A stretch of 58,821 bases of DNA from Propionigenium maris DSM 9537 (GCF_027925155.1 NZ_BSDY01000001.1:1-58821), one strand, 5' to 3'; shown: positions 1 through 8,959, numbered from the stretch's first letter. Made by a program: numbers and translations. Notes: generated by a model from the letters alone, not told the origin.

Positions 1-719
1 TCTACATTGTGGGAGCTATGGTAATCCTTCTTATAAATCCAGGTGCAACAGCTAATGCCTTTAAGCTGGTACTAAGCAGTGCCTTCAGTGGGCATGCAGC
101 AGTGGGAGGATTTGCAGGAGCAGGAGCAGCTCTGGCTCTGAAAGCGGGAGTTGCCAGAGGAGTGTTCTCCAATGAATCTGGTCTGGGATCTGCCCCTATT
201 GCAGCGGCAGCAGCAAGAACAAAGTCCTGCGTAAGACAGGGACTTGTTTCCATGACTGGAACGTTCTTTGACACAATTGTAGTTTGTACTATGACTGGTC
301 TTGTACTTATCTCCTCTGGATACTGGAATGATCCTAACCTTGCAGGAGCTGAAGTAACAAACGCAGCCTTCAGCAGTCTTCTTACCTTTGGAGGAATAGG
401 TGGTCTGATTGTTAATATCGGTATTATCTTCTTTGCTTTTACTACGATTCTTGGTTGGAACTACTACGGTGAAAGGTGTACGGTATATCTTTGGGGTGTA
501 AAGGGAATAAAGTACTTTAAGGGGATATTTATCTTCCTGATTGCTATAGGTCCATTTATAAGACTTGAGCTTATCTGGATTATTGCAGATATAGTTAACG
601 GACTTATGGCAATACCAAACCTGATCGGGCTAATTGCCCTCAGTGGAGTAATAATAAGCGAGACAAGAGAGTATTTCGAAGAGTTAAAAGAGAAGGAAAA
701 AGAGGCAAAAACAGTTTAG
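1..719 (+). CDS. Alanine/glycine:cation symporter (AGCS family), C-terminal part
   Basis: The reading frame is open from the window edge (codons from base 3) to TAG at 717-719, so only about 238 C-terminal residues are present. The segment FSNESGLGSAPIAAAAA is the signature of AGCS sodium- or proton-coupled alanine/glycine carriers. About five hydrophobic helices follow, then a short charged cytoplasmic tail. The protein would import alanine or glycine with Na+ across the inner membrane, in line with the amino-acid fermenting gene set in this window. An internal GTG at base 9 is not a start. Family assignment is secure; substrate is inferred. Confidence 0.93.
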   Translation, partial: YIVGAMVILLINPGATANAFKLVLSSAFSGHAAVGGFAGAGAALALKAGVARGVFSNESGLGSAPIAAAAARTKSCVRQGLVSMTGTFFDTIVVCTMTGLVLISSGYWNDPNLAGAEVTNAAFSSLLTFGGIGGLIVNIGIIFFAFTTILGWNYYGERCTVYLWGVKGIKYFKGIFIFLIAIGPFIRLELIWIIADIVNGLMAIPNLIGLIALSGVIISETREYFEELKEKEKEAKTV

Positions 720-748
720 CGGTGCAGAAAAGGCAGATGGAATATCGG

Positions 749-776
749 AAAAAACGGCTGGAAAAGCCGTTTTTTA
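749..776 (+). terminator. Rho-independent terminator after AGCS symporter
   Basis: Hairpin AAAACGGCT / AGCCGTTTT with a short GAAA-type loop followed by T residues, 30 nt after the symporter stop codon. Confidence 0.85.
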
Positions 777-811
777 GTTATTGGACATGGATTAAAAGTC
801 GATGGGGATAG

Positions 812-1360
812 TTAAGCATTTTCCTTTAACCGTTCAATTCTCTCCTCCATCTCAAGGAGAGACCTGTTGATTCTTTTTTTCTCCCTCTGATTTGCCGGCT
901 CTCCGATCTTAGAGGTGGAGGCGAGTTCCCTTAACCTGTTGATCTGTCCCTTCTGGAAGACCGCCAGGGGAGGAATATTTTTATCTCTCAGCTTGATCCA
1001 CTCTGCCCCACGCCTGAGATAGCTTCTACCTCCCATGGAGATCCACTCAAGCTTCTCGGTTTTTAAGTATGAAAAGAGGGATCTCTCCAAAAATGGAAGA
1101 GACTTTTTGTCGCCTACATAGAGGTAACTTTCAGTATTGGAGTTTAAAAGGTAGTTTTCCATCTCCCTTCCATCTATATAGTTACCGTAGTCGATGGAAT
1201 CTCCCAGGGAGATCTCTTCTCCCCTAAAGGGAATGACTCTGTCGTAACATCTGTAGCACCTCTTACTTTCCTCGCCCCTATAGTTTCCAAATTTAATGGC
1301 TTCCTTGGTGCAAACTAAAATAAATAAAAATAATATGAAATACTTTAAGTCCCCAAACAT
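812..1360 (-). CDS. Hypothetical exported or membrane-anchored protein
   Basis: 182 residues starting at ATG 1360 behind a GAGGGTGAGAG ribosome site. Residues 6-18 (KYFILFLFILVC) form a hydrophobic signal or anchor segment. A CYRCYD motif around residue 35 could be a metal or disulfide site. The C-terminal third is charged and probably helical or coiled-coil. I do not recognise the family. It stands alone, convergent with the symporter and divergent from the Crp-like regulator. Confidence 0.65.
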   Translation of the reverse strand: MFGDLKYFILFLFILVCTKEAIKFGNYRGEESKRCYRCYDRVIPFRGEEISLGDSIDYGNYIDGREMENYLLNSNTESYLYVGDKKSLPFLERSLFSYLKTEKLEWISMGGRSYLRRGAEWIKLRDKNIPPLAVFQKGQINRLRELASTSKIGEPANQREKKRINRSLLEMEERIERLKENA

Positions 1361-1574
1361 GGATCTCTCACCCTCTTAATTATTGTCGTTTTCCTGACCT
1401 TTTTCCTATAGAAGTGGAGTAGAAAGTCAGGCTATTCTGTCAGAATACAATTATATAACTTTTTTGCTGAAAAGAAAATTGTAAAGATCAATTGAGGGAA
1501 AATTTTTAATGGATTATCTTGATATAGTAAGTATCTGGGGTCGGTAGGTTCAAAATAAAGAGGGAAGGTTTTAG

Positions 1575-1603
1575 TTGACACAGTAAATAAAAGTTCCTAC
1601 AAT
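1575..1603 (+). promoter_or_regulatory. Sigma-70-type promoter for the Crp-like regulator
   Basis: TTGACA (1575-1580), 17-nt spacer, TACAAT (1598-1603), about 60 nt before the gene start. Near-consensus. Confidence 0.75.
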
Positions 1604-1668
1604 ATAGTTGGTAAGCTAACTAAAAAGATGAATTTTTTATAGAGATATATTGTGTGAAGGAGAGAGTT

Positions 1669-2334
1669 ATGATTAGTGAGAGCTTGTGTAAATTGGAGTT
1701 GAAGGAGCTCATAGGAACTTCCTTTGAGAGGGCTGTTAAGGTATATAACCTCAAGAAGGGGGAGATGATCTTTGACAGTGAGCTAAAGAAGGGGGGAGCT
1801 ATATATGTAGTGGAGGGGCGAATTCAGAGCCTCCTCTATACTCCTGAGGGGGGAGAGTTTTATATAAACTCCTTTGAGGGGGATATATGTGGAATAAACT
1901 TTTCCCTCTTTAAGAATTACGGGAGCGAAGACAACTTTATGGATATAGATGTAGTGGCCAAGGAGGACTCAGTTGTTCTTTCCCTTCCCTTTGACAGGGT
2001 AGAGGAGATGGATCTAGAGGATGGGGTAAAAAATCAAACCTTAAAGAAGATTGCTCTCATGGGAATGAAGGAGCACTTTCAGCACTCTAAATACCTGGTA
2101 TATAGAAATGTATACTCCAATGAGGAGTTTGTAATAAAGTATCTAGAGGAGTATGAGAATGATAGGATAAGGGATACCAAGGATCTGGCTGAGGTGCTCA
2201 ATATAAGTCTTAGGAGCCTCCAGAGGGTACTGAAGAAGTTTTACCAGCTTGGATTTATAGAAAATACAGAGGGACATATAAGGCTCAAGGACAGAGAGGG
2301 CATGGAGGAGTATAAGAAGAAGTTTATAAAGTAA
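1669..2334 (+). CDS. Crp/Fnr-family transcriptional regulator
   Basis: Start chosen at ATG 1669 because AAGGAG lies six bases upstream; a GTG at 1654 overlaps that ribosome site. The 221-residue product has an N-terminal cyclic-nucleotide-binding-like beta-barrel (KKGGAIYVVEGRIQSLLYTPEG, residues about 40-62) and a C-terminal winged helix (DTKDLAEVLNISLRSLQRVL). No CRP-type cNMP-binding arginine/serine cassette and no FNR cysteine cluster is obvious, so the effector is unknown. It resembles the YeiL-like branch of DNA-binding activators. It is transcribed from its own promoter ahead of hldD. Confidence 0.85.
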   Translation: MISESLCKLELKELIGTSFERAVKVYNLKKGEMIFDSELKKGGAIYVVEGRIQSLLYTPEGGEFYINSFEGDICGINFSLFKNYGSEDNFMDIDVVAKEDSVVLSLPFDRVEEMDLEDGVKNQTLKKIALMGMKEHFQHSKYLVYRNVYSNEEFVIKYLEEYENDRIRDTKDLAEVLNISLRSLQRVLKKFYQLGFIENTEGHIRLKDREGMEEYKKKFIK

Positions 2335-2428
2335 AGGGTTTCTATATTCTGCTCTTCCAGAGATCTGATTTTTTTTGATAGAGATAATTTATTGGGATAT
2401 ACTCTAGAAAAGAGTTGAGGTGAACAGG

Positions 2429-3403
2429 ATGATAGTAGTAACAGGGGGGAATGGTTTTATAGGGAGCTGTCTGATTAAAAAATTGAACAGACAGGGGGAA
2501 AGAGAGATCTACATTTCCGATGAGTGCAGTGAGACGCAGAGCTTAAAGAACCTGGAGGGAGGGGAGTTTGTAGAGTGTATACCTCCAGAGAATTTGATAG
2601 GTTGGCTAAAGATGAATGTAGAGAAGATAGGGATAATAGTTCATCTGGGAGGGTGTTCCGCCACAGATCAGCTGGACATAGACTACCTCACCAGGACAAA
2701 CTATGAGTTTACCAAAGAGCTTTATACCATTGCAAATACCAATAAAATAAAGTTTATATATGCCTCCTCAGCAACAACCTATGGAGGAGGGGAGAAGGGG
2801 TTTAGCGATAAGTTATCCCCTGAAGAGCTTAATAAACTGAGGCCGTCCAATAAGTATGGAGAGTCAAAGCACCTAGGAGACCTCTATATAGTTAACGATA
2901 AAAACCTTCAAAGGGAAAATATAATAGGACTAAAGTTTTTTAATGTATATGGCCCCAATGAGTATCACAAGGGTGGGATGGCATCAGCTGTAATGAGGAT
3001 GTACAACCAGTTTAGGAAAGAAGGGATAGTAGAGGTTTTAGATCCAGGGGATGAAAGAAGAATTCAGAGGGATTTTGTCTATATTAAGGATGTCTTAGAG
3101 GTAATAGAATTTTTCGTGAAAAACAATGTGAGATCAGGCCTATATAATGTAGGAAGTGGAGTGAGCAGGTCATTTGAAGATATAGCCAAGCTTGTTGTGA
3201 GAACAGCAGGAGGTCAGGTAGAACCCGAGGAAGTGATAGTGAAAAAAGCTATGCATGAGGAGATGAGAAGAAGGTATCAGTACTATACCTGTGCAAACCT
3301 TGAAAAATTAAGGGAAGCAGGGTATGGGAAGAAGTTTCACTCTTTGGAAGAGGGAGTAGAGGACTATATTGTCAACTATCTTAGATATGGAAGGTACTAC
3401 TAG
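2429..3403 (+). CDS. hldD: ADP-L-glycero-D-manno-heptose-6-epimerase
   Basis: Start chosen at ATG 2429 (MIVVTGGNGFIGS), which places the NAD(P)-binding GxxGxxG motif at the very N-terminus as in the family; GTG 2420 is the alternative. Further HldD hallmarks are HLGGCSATD, YASSATTYGGGE, the catalytic YxxxK as NKYGESKH, LKFFNVYGPNEYHKG and RDFVYIKDV. The cytoplasmic enzyme epimerises ADP-D-glycero-D-manno-heptose to the L,D form for the LPS inner core, which indicates a Gram-negative envelope. The 325-residue length is normal. It is followed by a terminator, so it is probably expressed alone or with the upstream regulator. Confidence 0.9.
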   Translation: MIVVTGGNGFIGSCLIKKLNRQGEREIYISDECSETQSLKNLEGGEFVECIPPENLIGWLKMNVEKIGIIVHLGGCSATDQLDIDYLTRTNYEFTKELYTIANTNKIKFIYASSATTYGGGEKGFSDKLSPEELNKLRPSNKYGESKHLGDLYIVNDKNLQRENIIGLKFFNVYGPNEYHKGGMASAVMRMYNQFRKEGIVEVLDPGDERRIQRDFVYIKDVLEVIEFFVKNNVRSGLYNVGSGVSRSFEDIAKLVVRTAGGQVEPEEVIVKKAMHEEMRRRYQYYTCANLEKLREAGYGKKFHSLEEGVEDYIVNYLRYGRYY

Positions 3404-3417
3404 AGATATCGTTGGAT

Positions 3418-3447
3418 AAAAGTCTCCTAAGGGGGGACTTTTTTTTA
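3418..3447 (+). terminator. Rho-independent terminator after hldD
   Basis: Stem AAAGTCTCC / GGGGGACTTT with loop TAAG, followed by eight Ts. Confidence 0.88.
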
Positions 3448-3541
3448 TTGGAGAGGGTTCTGTGGTGGAAGTTCATGGGAATTGATTTTATTTAAAACAA
3501 ATGTTATAATTAAGCTTTGTTCACATTAGCTAGGAGGAAAG

Positions 3542-4261
3542 ATGAATAGATTATTCGATGTTATAGATAACTTTACCACAGTAAACAACTCCACCTTCTC
3601 CAAGGGAAGTGTTGAGTTTTCAGATATAGATTCAGCGGATCTGGTGATAGATACCCTGTACAGAAGCGGGAAGTCCAACAACTCCATAAAGGATGAGCCT
3701 ATAAGTAGGATGCTTAACTGTGGAAATAGAGGGGGCCTGAGATACAGGGGATCCATAAAAAAATCTATCTCTGGAGTGGAGTATATTGTCCTCTACTCAA
3801 ACCTCAACGAGGCCTACAGGCCAGATTACTTTATAACTCCAGCCAGTCTCTTTATGTACTATGGAGACAATAAAAGGGGAAGGAATATACTGGATACCCT
3901 GAAGAAGGGAAATATGGTGTTAAAGGGGTGCTTCGATGCTCTCTATGAGGGAAAGAGGGAACATATACCACCCATCTTTATCTTTATTCGTGGAGAGAGC
4001 GGAAGAGGAGTTGTCTTTAAGGGCGTGGCAGTGCCAGGGGCCTCTGGATTAAATATAAATAATGCCCTGGTTAAGGTAGAGATGATCCACGAGGGAGAGG
4101 CGGCTTTAAACTATAAGGCTACCTTTACAATCTTAGATATAAGGAGTGTATCCAGAAGGTGGGTAGATGATGTCCTGAGTGGAAATATTATGACGGAAAA
4201 TACTCCTGAAACCTTTAAATTATGGAGGGAAAAGGGTGTCTATACACCGTTGAAGCCATAG
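3542..4261 (+). CDS. Stand-alone AspBHI-N/SRA-like modified-DNA reader domain protein
   Basis: 239 residues behind an AGGAGG ribosome site. The blocks PASLFMYYGDNKRGRNILDT, PPIFIFIRGESGRGVVFKG and VPGASGL resemble the SRA-like N-terminal domain of AspBHI/ScoMcrA-type modification-dependent restriction enzymes, which fold around a modified base. Near the C-terminus RRWVDDVL and TFKLWREKGVYTPL match the linker that normally leads into an HNH or PD-(D/E)XK nuclease. Here the protein ends, with no nuclease domain and no nuclease gene next to it. It may be a truncated restriction enzyme, a solo reader, or a regulator. Domain recognition is from memory of motif patterns, not a search. Confidence 0.6.
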   Translation: MNRLFDVIDNFTTVNNSTFSKGSVEFSDIDSADLVIDTLYRSGKSNNSIKDEPISRMLNCGNRGGLRYRGSIKKSISGVEYIVLYSNLNEAYRPDYFITPASLFMYYGDNKRGRNILDTLKKGNMVLKGCFDALYEGKREHIPPIFIFIRGESGRGVVFKGVAVPGASGLNINNALVKVEMIHEGEAALNYKATFTILDIRSVSRRWVDDVLSGNIMTENTPETFKLWREKGVYTPLKP

Positions 4262-4318
4262 TTTATAGATACTATAAGCTTTAAGCTTGAAGAATGAGAG
4301 TATTTAAGAGATGAATAA

Positions 4319-4363
4319 AGGGAGGCAGGCACCTTACTTGTGTCTGCCTCCCTAAGTTTTTTG
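4319..4363 (+). terminator. Hairpin terminator between convergent genes
   Basis: Long stem GGGAGGCAG..CAC / GTG..CTGCCTCCC followed by AAGTTTTTT on the plus strand. It may serve both the reader-like gene and the convergent amidohydrolase. Confidence 0.8.
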
Positions 4364-4368
4364 TAATC

Positions 4369-5556
4369 CTACTCCTCCATTAAAAATTTCAGGGCAACAT
4401 TTACATGACACTGGGTTCCCAGGATGAGGGCATCCAGGTCGATCTTCATATTTGGATTGTGCATCATGTAGGTACATCCCTTTTCCTCATTTCTGCATCC
4501 CAGCCAGTAGAAGGCACCAGGGGAATCCTGAAGATATCTTCCAAAGTCCTCCCCACCTGTGTTGGCCAGATCTGCCAGGTCCACATTTTCCTCTCCTAAA
4601 AGCGGAAGAAGGGCATCCCTTACAAGAAGTGCCATCCTCTCATCATTTATAGTAGGGAAGTATCCCTCTATCACCTTAAACTCAACCCTTCCCCTGTGGG
4701 CAGAGGCAAGGGATTGGGCCACCTCCTCCATCCTCTTGACTATAAATCTTTTCACCTCATCGTCAAAGGTTCTCAGAGTTCCATTTAGAAAAACCTCATT
4801 GGGGATGATGTTGGAAGCTCCATCTCCTCCCTGGATGGTTCCAAAGGAGAGTACTGCTGTAGAGCGAGGGTCTATCTCTCTGGAGATGATGCTCTGGTAG
4901 GAGGAGATTATATTTGAGGTAAGGACAATGGGATCTACAGCAAGGTAGGGGGCAGCTCCGTGCCCACCCTTTCCGATTACCTTCATTGAAAAGGAGTCGG
5001 TAGAGGCAGTACACTCCCTCCTTGGAATTCCCACACTACCAGTTGGGCTACAGGTATTGAGGTGGAGGCCAAATGCAGCATCTACATCGTCAAGAAGACC
5101 GCTCTCTGCCATAAAGTGAGCTCCCCCTGGGTGGGGTCCCTCCTCAGCAGGCTGAAATACAAACTTTACCCTTCCCTTAATTATTTCCCTGTTTTCAGCA
5201 AGAAACTTTACAGCTCCCAGAAGCATGGCCACATGACCATCGTGTCCACAGGCGTGCATAAAACCATCCCGCTGAGATCTGAAATCTACATCAGTACTCT
5301 CCCTCAGGGGAAGGGCATCCATATCAGCCCTCAAAAGAACTGTTTTACCAGGGGTAGCCCCTGTTATAGAGCAGATAATTCCAGTGGTATTGTTTACCCC
5401 TGTGTGAAGCTCATCCACCCCATAGCTTTTTAGTTGTTTTTCAATAAATTCAGCAGTTTTATACTCCTGAAATCCCAGTTCAGGGATGGTATGGAGAAAC
5501 TTGTAGTTATCTACAACTTCCTCCTCAAGAAATGAAAGTTCCGATACCTTAATCAT
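4369..5556 (-). CDS. M20 family amidohydrolase (N-acyl-amino-acid/hippurate hydrolase type)
   Basis: 395 residues from ATG 5556 behind AAAGGAGGA. M20D features are HTIPELGFQEYKTAEF near the N-terminus, RADMDALP, the metal-binding MHACGHDGHVAMLLGA and FQPAEEGPHPGGAHFM, and a central dimerisation domain. The cytosolic dinuclear metallo-enzyme hydrolyses N-acyl or N-benzoyl amino acids, releasing free amino acids. The exact substrate cannot be told from sequence. The gene stands alone between terminators. Confidence 0.9.
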   Translation of the reverse strand: MIKVSELSFLEEEVVDNYKFLHTIPELGFQEYKTAEFIEKQLKSYGVDELHTGVNNTTGIICSITGATPGKTVLLRADMDALPLRESTDVDFRSQRDGFMHACGHDGHVAMLLGAVKFLAENREIIKGRVKFVFQPAEEGPHPGGAHFMAESGLLDDVDAAFGLHLNTCSPTGSVGIPRRECTASTDSFSMKVIGKGGHGAAPYLAVDPIVLTSNIISSYQSIISREIDPRSTAVLSFGTIQGGDGASNIIPNEVFLNGTLRTFDDEVKRFIVKRMEEVAQSLASAHRGRVEFKVIEGYFPTINDERMALLVRDALLPLLGEENVDLADLANTGGEDFGRYLQDSPGAFYWLGCRNEEKGCTYMMHNPNMKIDLDALILGTQCHVNVALKFLMEE

Positions 5557-5902
5557 CTTTTCCTCCTTTAAAGTTGATGGTTTATCAATCTTTTCTTTAA
5601 ATTCTTGGAGACTACTATTAAGGTGGATATTACCTAAAAAATATGGGGTTGTAAAGGAGGGGAGGAAAGATATTAACTGCTATGAGATAAGTAACGGGAT
5701 AGAGCATGTTAAAGAGAGAGTGATCTGGGGAAGGTTAGAATTTAAATTTTGGTATTTAGAGATGAGCTCTCCGGCGGTTATAAAAAGTATGTTTATACCT
5801 CTTAAGCTATGGAGTATTCCAAAATAAGCCTGGGAGAGTAGGATGGAATTCATTGTAAAAAAGGAGATAGGATTTCTTATAGTGGTACCAGCGAATCATT
5901 AA
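5557..5902. other. Intergenic region, no gene seen
   Basis: About 350 bp upstream of the amidohydrolase and downstream of a small membrane-peptide gene. It is AT-rich with stops in all frames. No convincing RNA structure was seen. It presumably contains the amidohydrolase promoter. Confidence 0.5.
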
Positions 5903-6043
5903 CTAGGGAAGTTTTTCTATATCGTAGATACACTCATACTTCTTGTTAACCTTTTTACAGAACCTTTTCATATAGCTATAGCAACAGTAGGTTTCATATA
6001 CTATAAAGATAAACACTGCAAGGATCAGAATTTTTTTCACCAT
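5903..6043 (-). CDS. Small single-pass membrane protein, 46 aa
   Basis: An ORF with a strong GGGGAGGC ribosome site placed correctly before ATG 6043. The product starts MVKKILILAVFIFIVYETYC, a single transmembrane helix with positive N-terminus. A short basic/acidic tail with four cysteines follows and ends DIEKLP. It is unrecognised. It lies between the amidohydrolase and the EAL gene in the same orientation as both. Support is the ribosome site and hydrophobic pattern only. Confidence 0.55.
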   Translation of the reverse strand: MVKKILILAVFIFIVYETYCCYSYMKRFCKKVNKKYECIYDIEKLP

Positions 6044-6160
6044 ATTAGCCTCCCCAATAAAAAGGAAATAACTCTTAACCACTTTTATAAAGGTTCACTT
6101 TTTTTATTCTTAAAATAAATGCTTTTCAATATAAAATTAATACACTTTCACTTATTTTTC

Positions 6161-6210
6161 AATAAAAGATGCTAAGCCTACTATCAATCTGACTGTAGAC
6201 TTAGCATCTT
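6161..6210 (-). terminator. Terminator of the EAL gene
   Basis: Perfect stem GATGCTAAG / CTTAGCATC, extended by TCTA/TAG pairs. In minus-strand sense it is followed by TTTTATT. It lies directly after the EAL stop codon. Confidence 0.8.
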
Positions 6211-6216
6211 CTATTC

Positions 6217-8136
6217 TCAGGAAAATTCCTTCATCTTTTCAAGGTATTCCTTCCTGTTTTCTATAATAGTTTCCAGTGGTTGCGGCCTGTCAAAGTAGTA
6301 TCCCTGAAAGTTGTGGCACCCAAGGGAGAGAAGGTCGTGGACCTGCCATGCTTCCTCGGTTCCCTCAGCAATAACGTTGAAATCCATAAGTTCCCCTACC
6401 TGACATATAAAACTTATTATAAGGCGGTTGACCCTGTGCTTGTTTATATTTTTGATAAAGGATTTATCTATCTTTAGTTCGGATATTGGGAACTTCTCCA
6501 GATAGCTGAGGGATGAGTAGCCGGTCCCAAAATCATCGATAGAAAACTTTATTCCGCACCTTTTAAGGTCCTTTATTTTTTTTAGGGTAGAGGCCATATC
6601 CTTAATGGCAATCCCCTCGGTAATCTCAAAGATTATACGGTCACTGAAGGGAGAGTTCAGAAGGATTCTCTCCATATCCCTTACAAAGTTGTGGTTTTCA
6701 AATACAACTGGAGATATATTCACAGAGATATTTGTATTGAGCCTTCCTGCTGCTTCCAGGGAATCTTTCAGTACTACCTCTGTTATCCTGTTGATAAGAA
6801 AGGATCCTTCAGCCAGGGGGATAAAGGAATCTGGCGGGATGATTCCCTTCTGAGGGTGCAACCACCTTGCCAGAGCTTCAAACTCCACCTTTTTACTCTT
6901 TAAATATACCTTAGGCTGAAAGAAGACCTTGAACTCATTCTTCTTTAAGCTGTCGAGCATCTCATCCTGGATCACTGTATCATAGGTATTACCAGATTTT
7001 TTCTGAAGGATCAGGTGGGAGAGAGCCTCCTCTACAAAATCCTCCTCACTTCCCTCGCTATACTCTGCAAAGAGGTAGTGGAGTTTTATAAAGTAGTCCT
7101 TGAGGTTGTGTTTATTGAAGAATGCCACCCTCTTTAAAAGGGTAGCTGCAAGGATGTCCCTCGATTTCTCATCGCAGCCTGGAAGGATGGCCATAAACTT
7201 GTCCCCCTCTATCCTCACAATCTTATCTGTTTTTCTAAAGGTATATTTTAGAAGGAGGGCAACAATTCGAAGAATTTCATCTCCTACATGGAGTCCAAGC
7301 TTCTTGTTTATATATCCCAGGTTCTGAATATCCACCAGACAGATGGAAAGGGGAATATCACCTGAAAGACAGGTTTTAAGTTCCGACTTTAGATAAGTTA
7401 TACCCCTGGACCTGTTGAAGACTCCAGTTAAGGGATCCAGGTCAGCGAGCTCTGCCATCTGCTTGGCATAGAACCTTCTCTCCTTCTGAAGCTTTGAAAA
7501 GGAGAGGATAAGGGGCAGAGAGGTCAATATGAATATCCAGAAGTTAAGAATAATTTTTGCAGTTTTCATAAGGATTATTTTTTTTAGATTGGTGGTTGTG
7601 ATATCTGCTCCGGCGAGATATTTGGTACCATCGGTAGCAGTTTCAGGGATATAGATGGAACGGTAGGTGTCCCACATATCTGAAGATTTCAGGTAGATAG
7701 CCTCCTCGCTGTCAAAGGCACTCCAGGTCTCTGAAAAGGAGTCATCTCCAGCTTCCTTAAGTGAGAGCCAGTAAAATGATTTTGGGTCCTTTAAAAGTTC
7801 CTCCTCATAATCACTTACAGCGGCGTAGTGTATATCCTCATTCTTTCTTACCAGAAGGTAGAGGTAGTCCACTCCCTCCTCCTCTGCTTTGTACTGAAGC
7901 TTTGAAAAGATGCCGAGAGCCTCTTCAGGAGAGTAGGTGGAGGAATCCAGTTCTGAATTAACATAATCCCTTCCTAAAAAATACTTTATATTTTTAGCTG
8001 CTCTTAAAAGGGTTTCATCTACCTCTTGGAGAGCGTCCCCCTTCTCCATATTAAAAACAAATAGGAACTGTATAGTAATTCCTATGATCATAAAGATAAC
8101 CGGTGAAAGGGATCTCTTTGAGATATGTAAGTTCAT
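6217..8136 (-). CDS. Membrane c-di-GMP phosphodiesterase (sensor-GGDEF-EAL), degenerate GGDEF
   Basis: Start set at ATG 8136 because a perfect AGGAGGTGA lies four bases upstream. The 639-residue protein has TM1 at about 10-28, a periplasmic Cache-like sensor to about 190, TM2 at about 195-215, a GGDEF domain (LTGVFNRSRG) and an EAL domain. The GGDEF signature is replaced by EGDKF, so cyclase activity is probably lost. The EAL domain keeps FEALARWLHP, NISPVVF, FEITEG, DDFGTGYSSL, LKIDKSFI, AEGTEE and QGYYF, so it should hydrolyse c-di-GMP to pGpG. It would lower c-di-GMP in response to an external signal. A GGDEF-only protein lies at 36.5-38.2 kb. Confidence 0.92.
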   Translation of the reverse strand: MNLHISKRSLSPVIFMIIGITIQFLFVFNMEKGDALQEVDETLLRAAKNIKYFLGRDYVNSELDSSTYSPEEALGIFSKLQYKAEEEGVDYLYLLVRKNEDIHYAAVSDYEEELLKDPKSFYWLSLKEAGDDSFSETWSAFDSEEAIYLKSSDMWDTYRSIYIPETATDGTKYLAGADITTTNLKKIILMKTAKIILNFWIFILTSLPLILSFSKLQKERRFYAKQMAELADLDPLTGVFNRSRGITYLKSELKTCLSGDIPLSICLVDIQNLGYINKKLGLHVGDEILRIVALLLKYTFRKTDKIVRIEGDKFMAILPGCDEKSRDILAATLLKRVAFFNKHNLKDYFIKLHYLFAEYSEGSEEDFVEEALSHLILQKKSGNTYDTVIQDEMLDSLKKNEFKVFFQPKVYLKSKKVEFEALARWLHPQKGIIPPDSFIPLAEGSFLINRITEVVLKDSLEAAGRLNTNISVNISPVVFENHNFVRDMERILLNSPFSDRIIFEITEGIAIKDMASTLKKIKDLKRCGIKFSIDDFGTGYSSLSYLEKFPISELKIDKSFIKNINKHRVNRLIISFICQVGELMDFNVIAEGTEEAWQVHDLLSLGCHNFQGYYFDRPQPLETIIENRKEYLEKMKEFS

Positions 8137-8538
8137 TTTTTCACCTCCTAAAAGCAAGAACATATTTTAACTATTATACTGAGAATAAAATCATTATCCT
8201 CCAGAATAATTATCTACTTTTTCTAAGGAAAAATTTAGAGGATAGACTCAGATAATTCCAAGTTGGAGGCAGGGATAGGAGGAAGGCTAAGGAGGTTAAT
8301 GATCTTTAAATTATAAAAAATCACTTCTATAGAGTTAAAATGCTTGGGATAGAGGAAGGTTAAAGGCCGTGGATTAAGTATAAATCTATTGATTGGATAT
8401 GTCTGTTAGGAAAGAGAGGTTAAGAAAAGTTTTAGTCTGATCTTTTAGAGGAGCTGGTGAATTGGAGGAGAAGATCCACATAAACTGGAAGGTATAGATG
8501 TGGATAAAGAGCCAGGAGAGGCAAGCTGAAGGGGGGAT
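8137..8538. other. Intergenic region with divergent promoters, no gene seen
   Basis: 400 bp between the divergent EAL and zinc-ribbon genes. Purine-rich, with only short spurious frames. No recognisable RNA or repeat. Confidence 0.5.
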
Positions 8539-8871
8539 ATGATGGATGGAAAGTTAAAAAAACTTATAGAAGGGATGATAGAAGAGGTAGCCCTACTGGA
8601 TGCCAGGAGCGAGAACAGGGTGGATGAGATATGGGACCGAAACTATGACAGGATAGTGGATCTGGTTGTAGAGGAGAGCTGCCAGGAGAGGGAAACCTGC
8701 TATGAGAAGGAAGTTCACGATATGGTAGCGGACCTGAGGACCATGTTCTACAATGGAGTGGAGGGTTATTCATTTACTTGTGAGGGATGTGGTCATACTT
8801 TTTACGGAAAACCCTTTAACTCCCACGGTGGGGAGTACTGTAAGAGGTGCAGGGACAGTGTAGAGGATTAA
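8539..8871 (+). CDS. Small protein with C-terminal zinc ribbon
   Basis: 110 residues from ATG 8539 behind AAGGGGGGAT. The N-terminal 75 residues are acidic and helical. The C-terminus carries CEGCGHTFYGKPF...CKRC, a four-cysteine zinc-ribbon arrangement suggesting a nucleic-acid or protein adaptor. I do not recognise the family. The gene appears monocistronic. Confidence 0.7.
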   Translation: MMDGKLKKLIEGMIEEVALLDARSENRVDEIWDRNYDRIVDLVVEESCQERETCYEKEVHDMVADLRTMFYNGVEGYSFTCEGCGHTFYGKPFNSHGGEYCKRCRDSVED

Positions 8872-8918
8872 TTTTCTAAATTTAGAGAGGATCCCTTTAG
8901 AGAAGACTTCAAAAAATT

Positions 8919-8959
8919 AAAGAGGCAGCTATATCTTGGGGAGAATCAGCTGCCTCTTG
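8919..8959 (+). terminator. Hairpin downstream of zinc-ribbon gene
   Basis: AAGAGGCAGCT / AGCTGCCTCTT stem with an 18-nt loop, 50 nt after the stop codon. It has no strong T-tract, so termination is uncertain. The rest of the 8872-9178 gap shows no gene. Confidence 0.5.

Noticed and set aside
4369..5556. Several plus-strand frames antisense to the amidohydrolase
   Set aside because: They are shadows of a strongly conserved M20 gene with matching codon periodicity.
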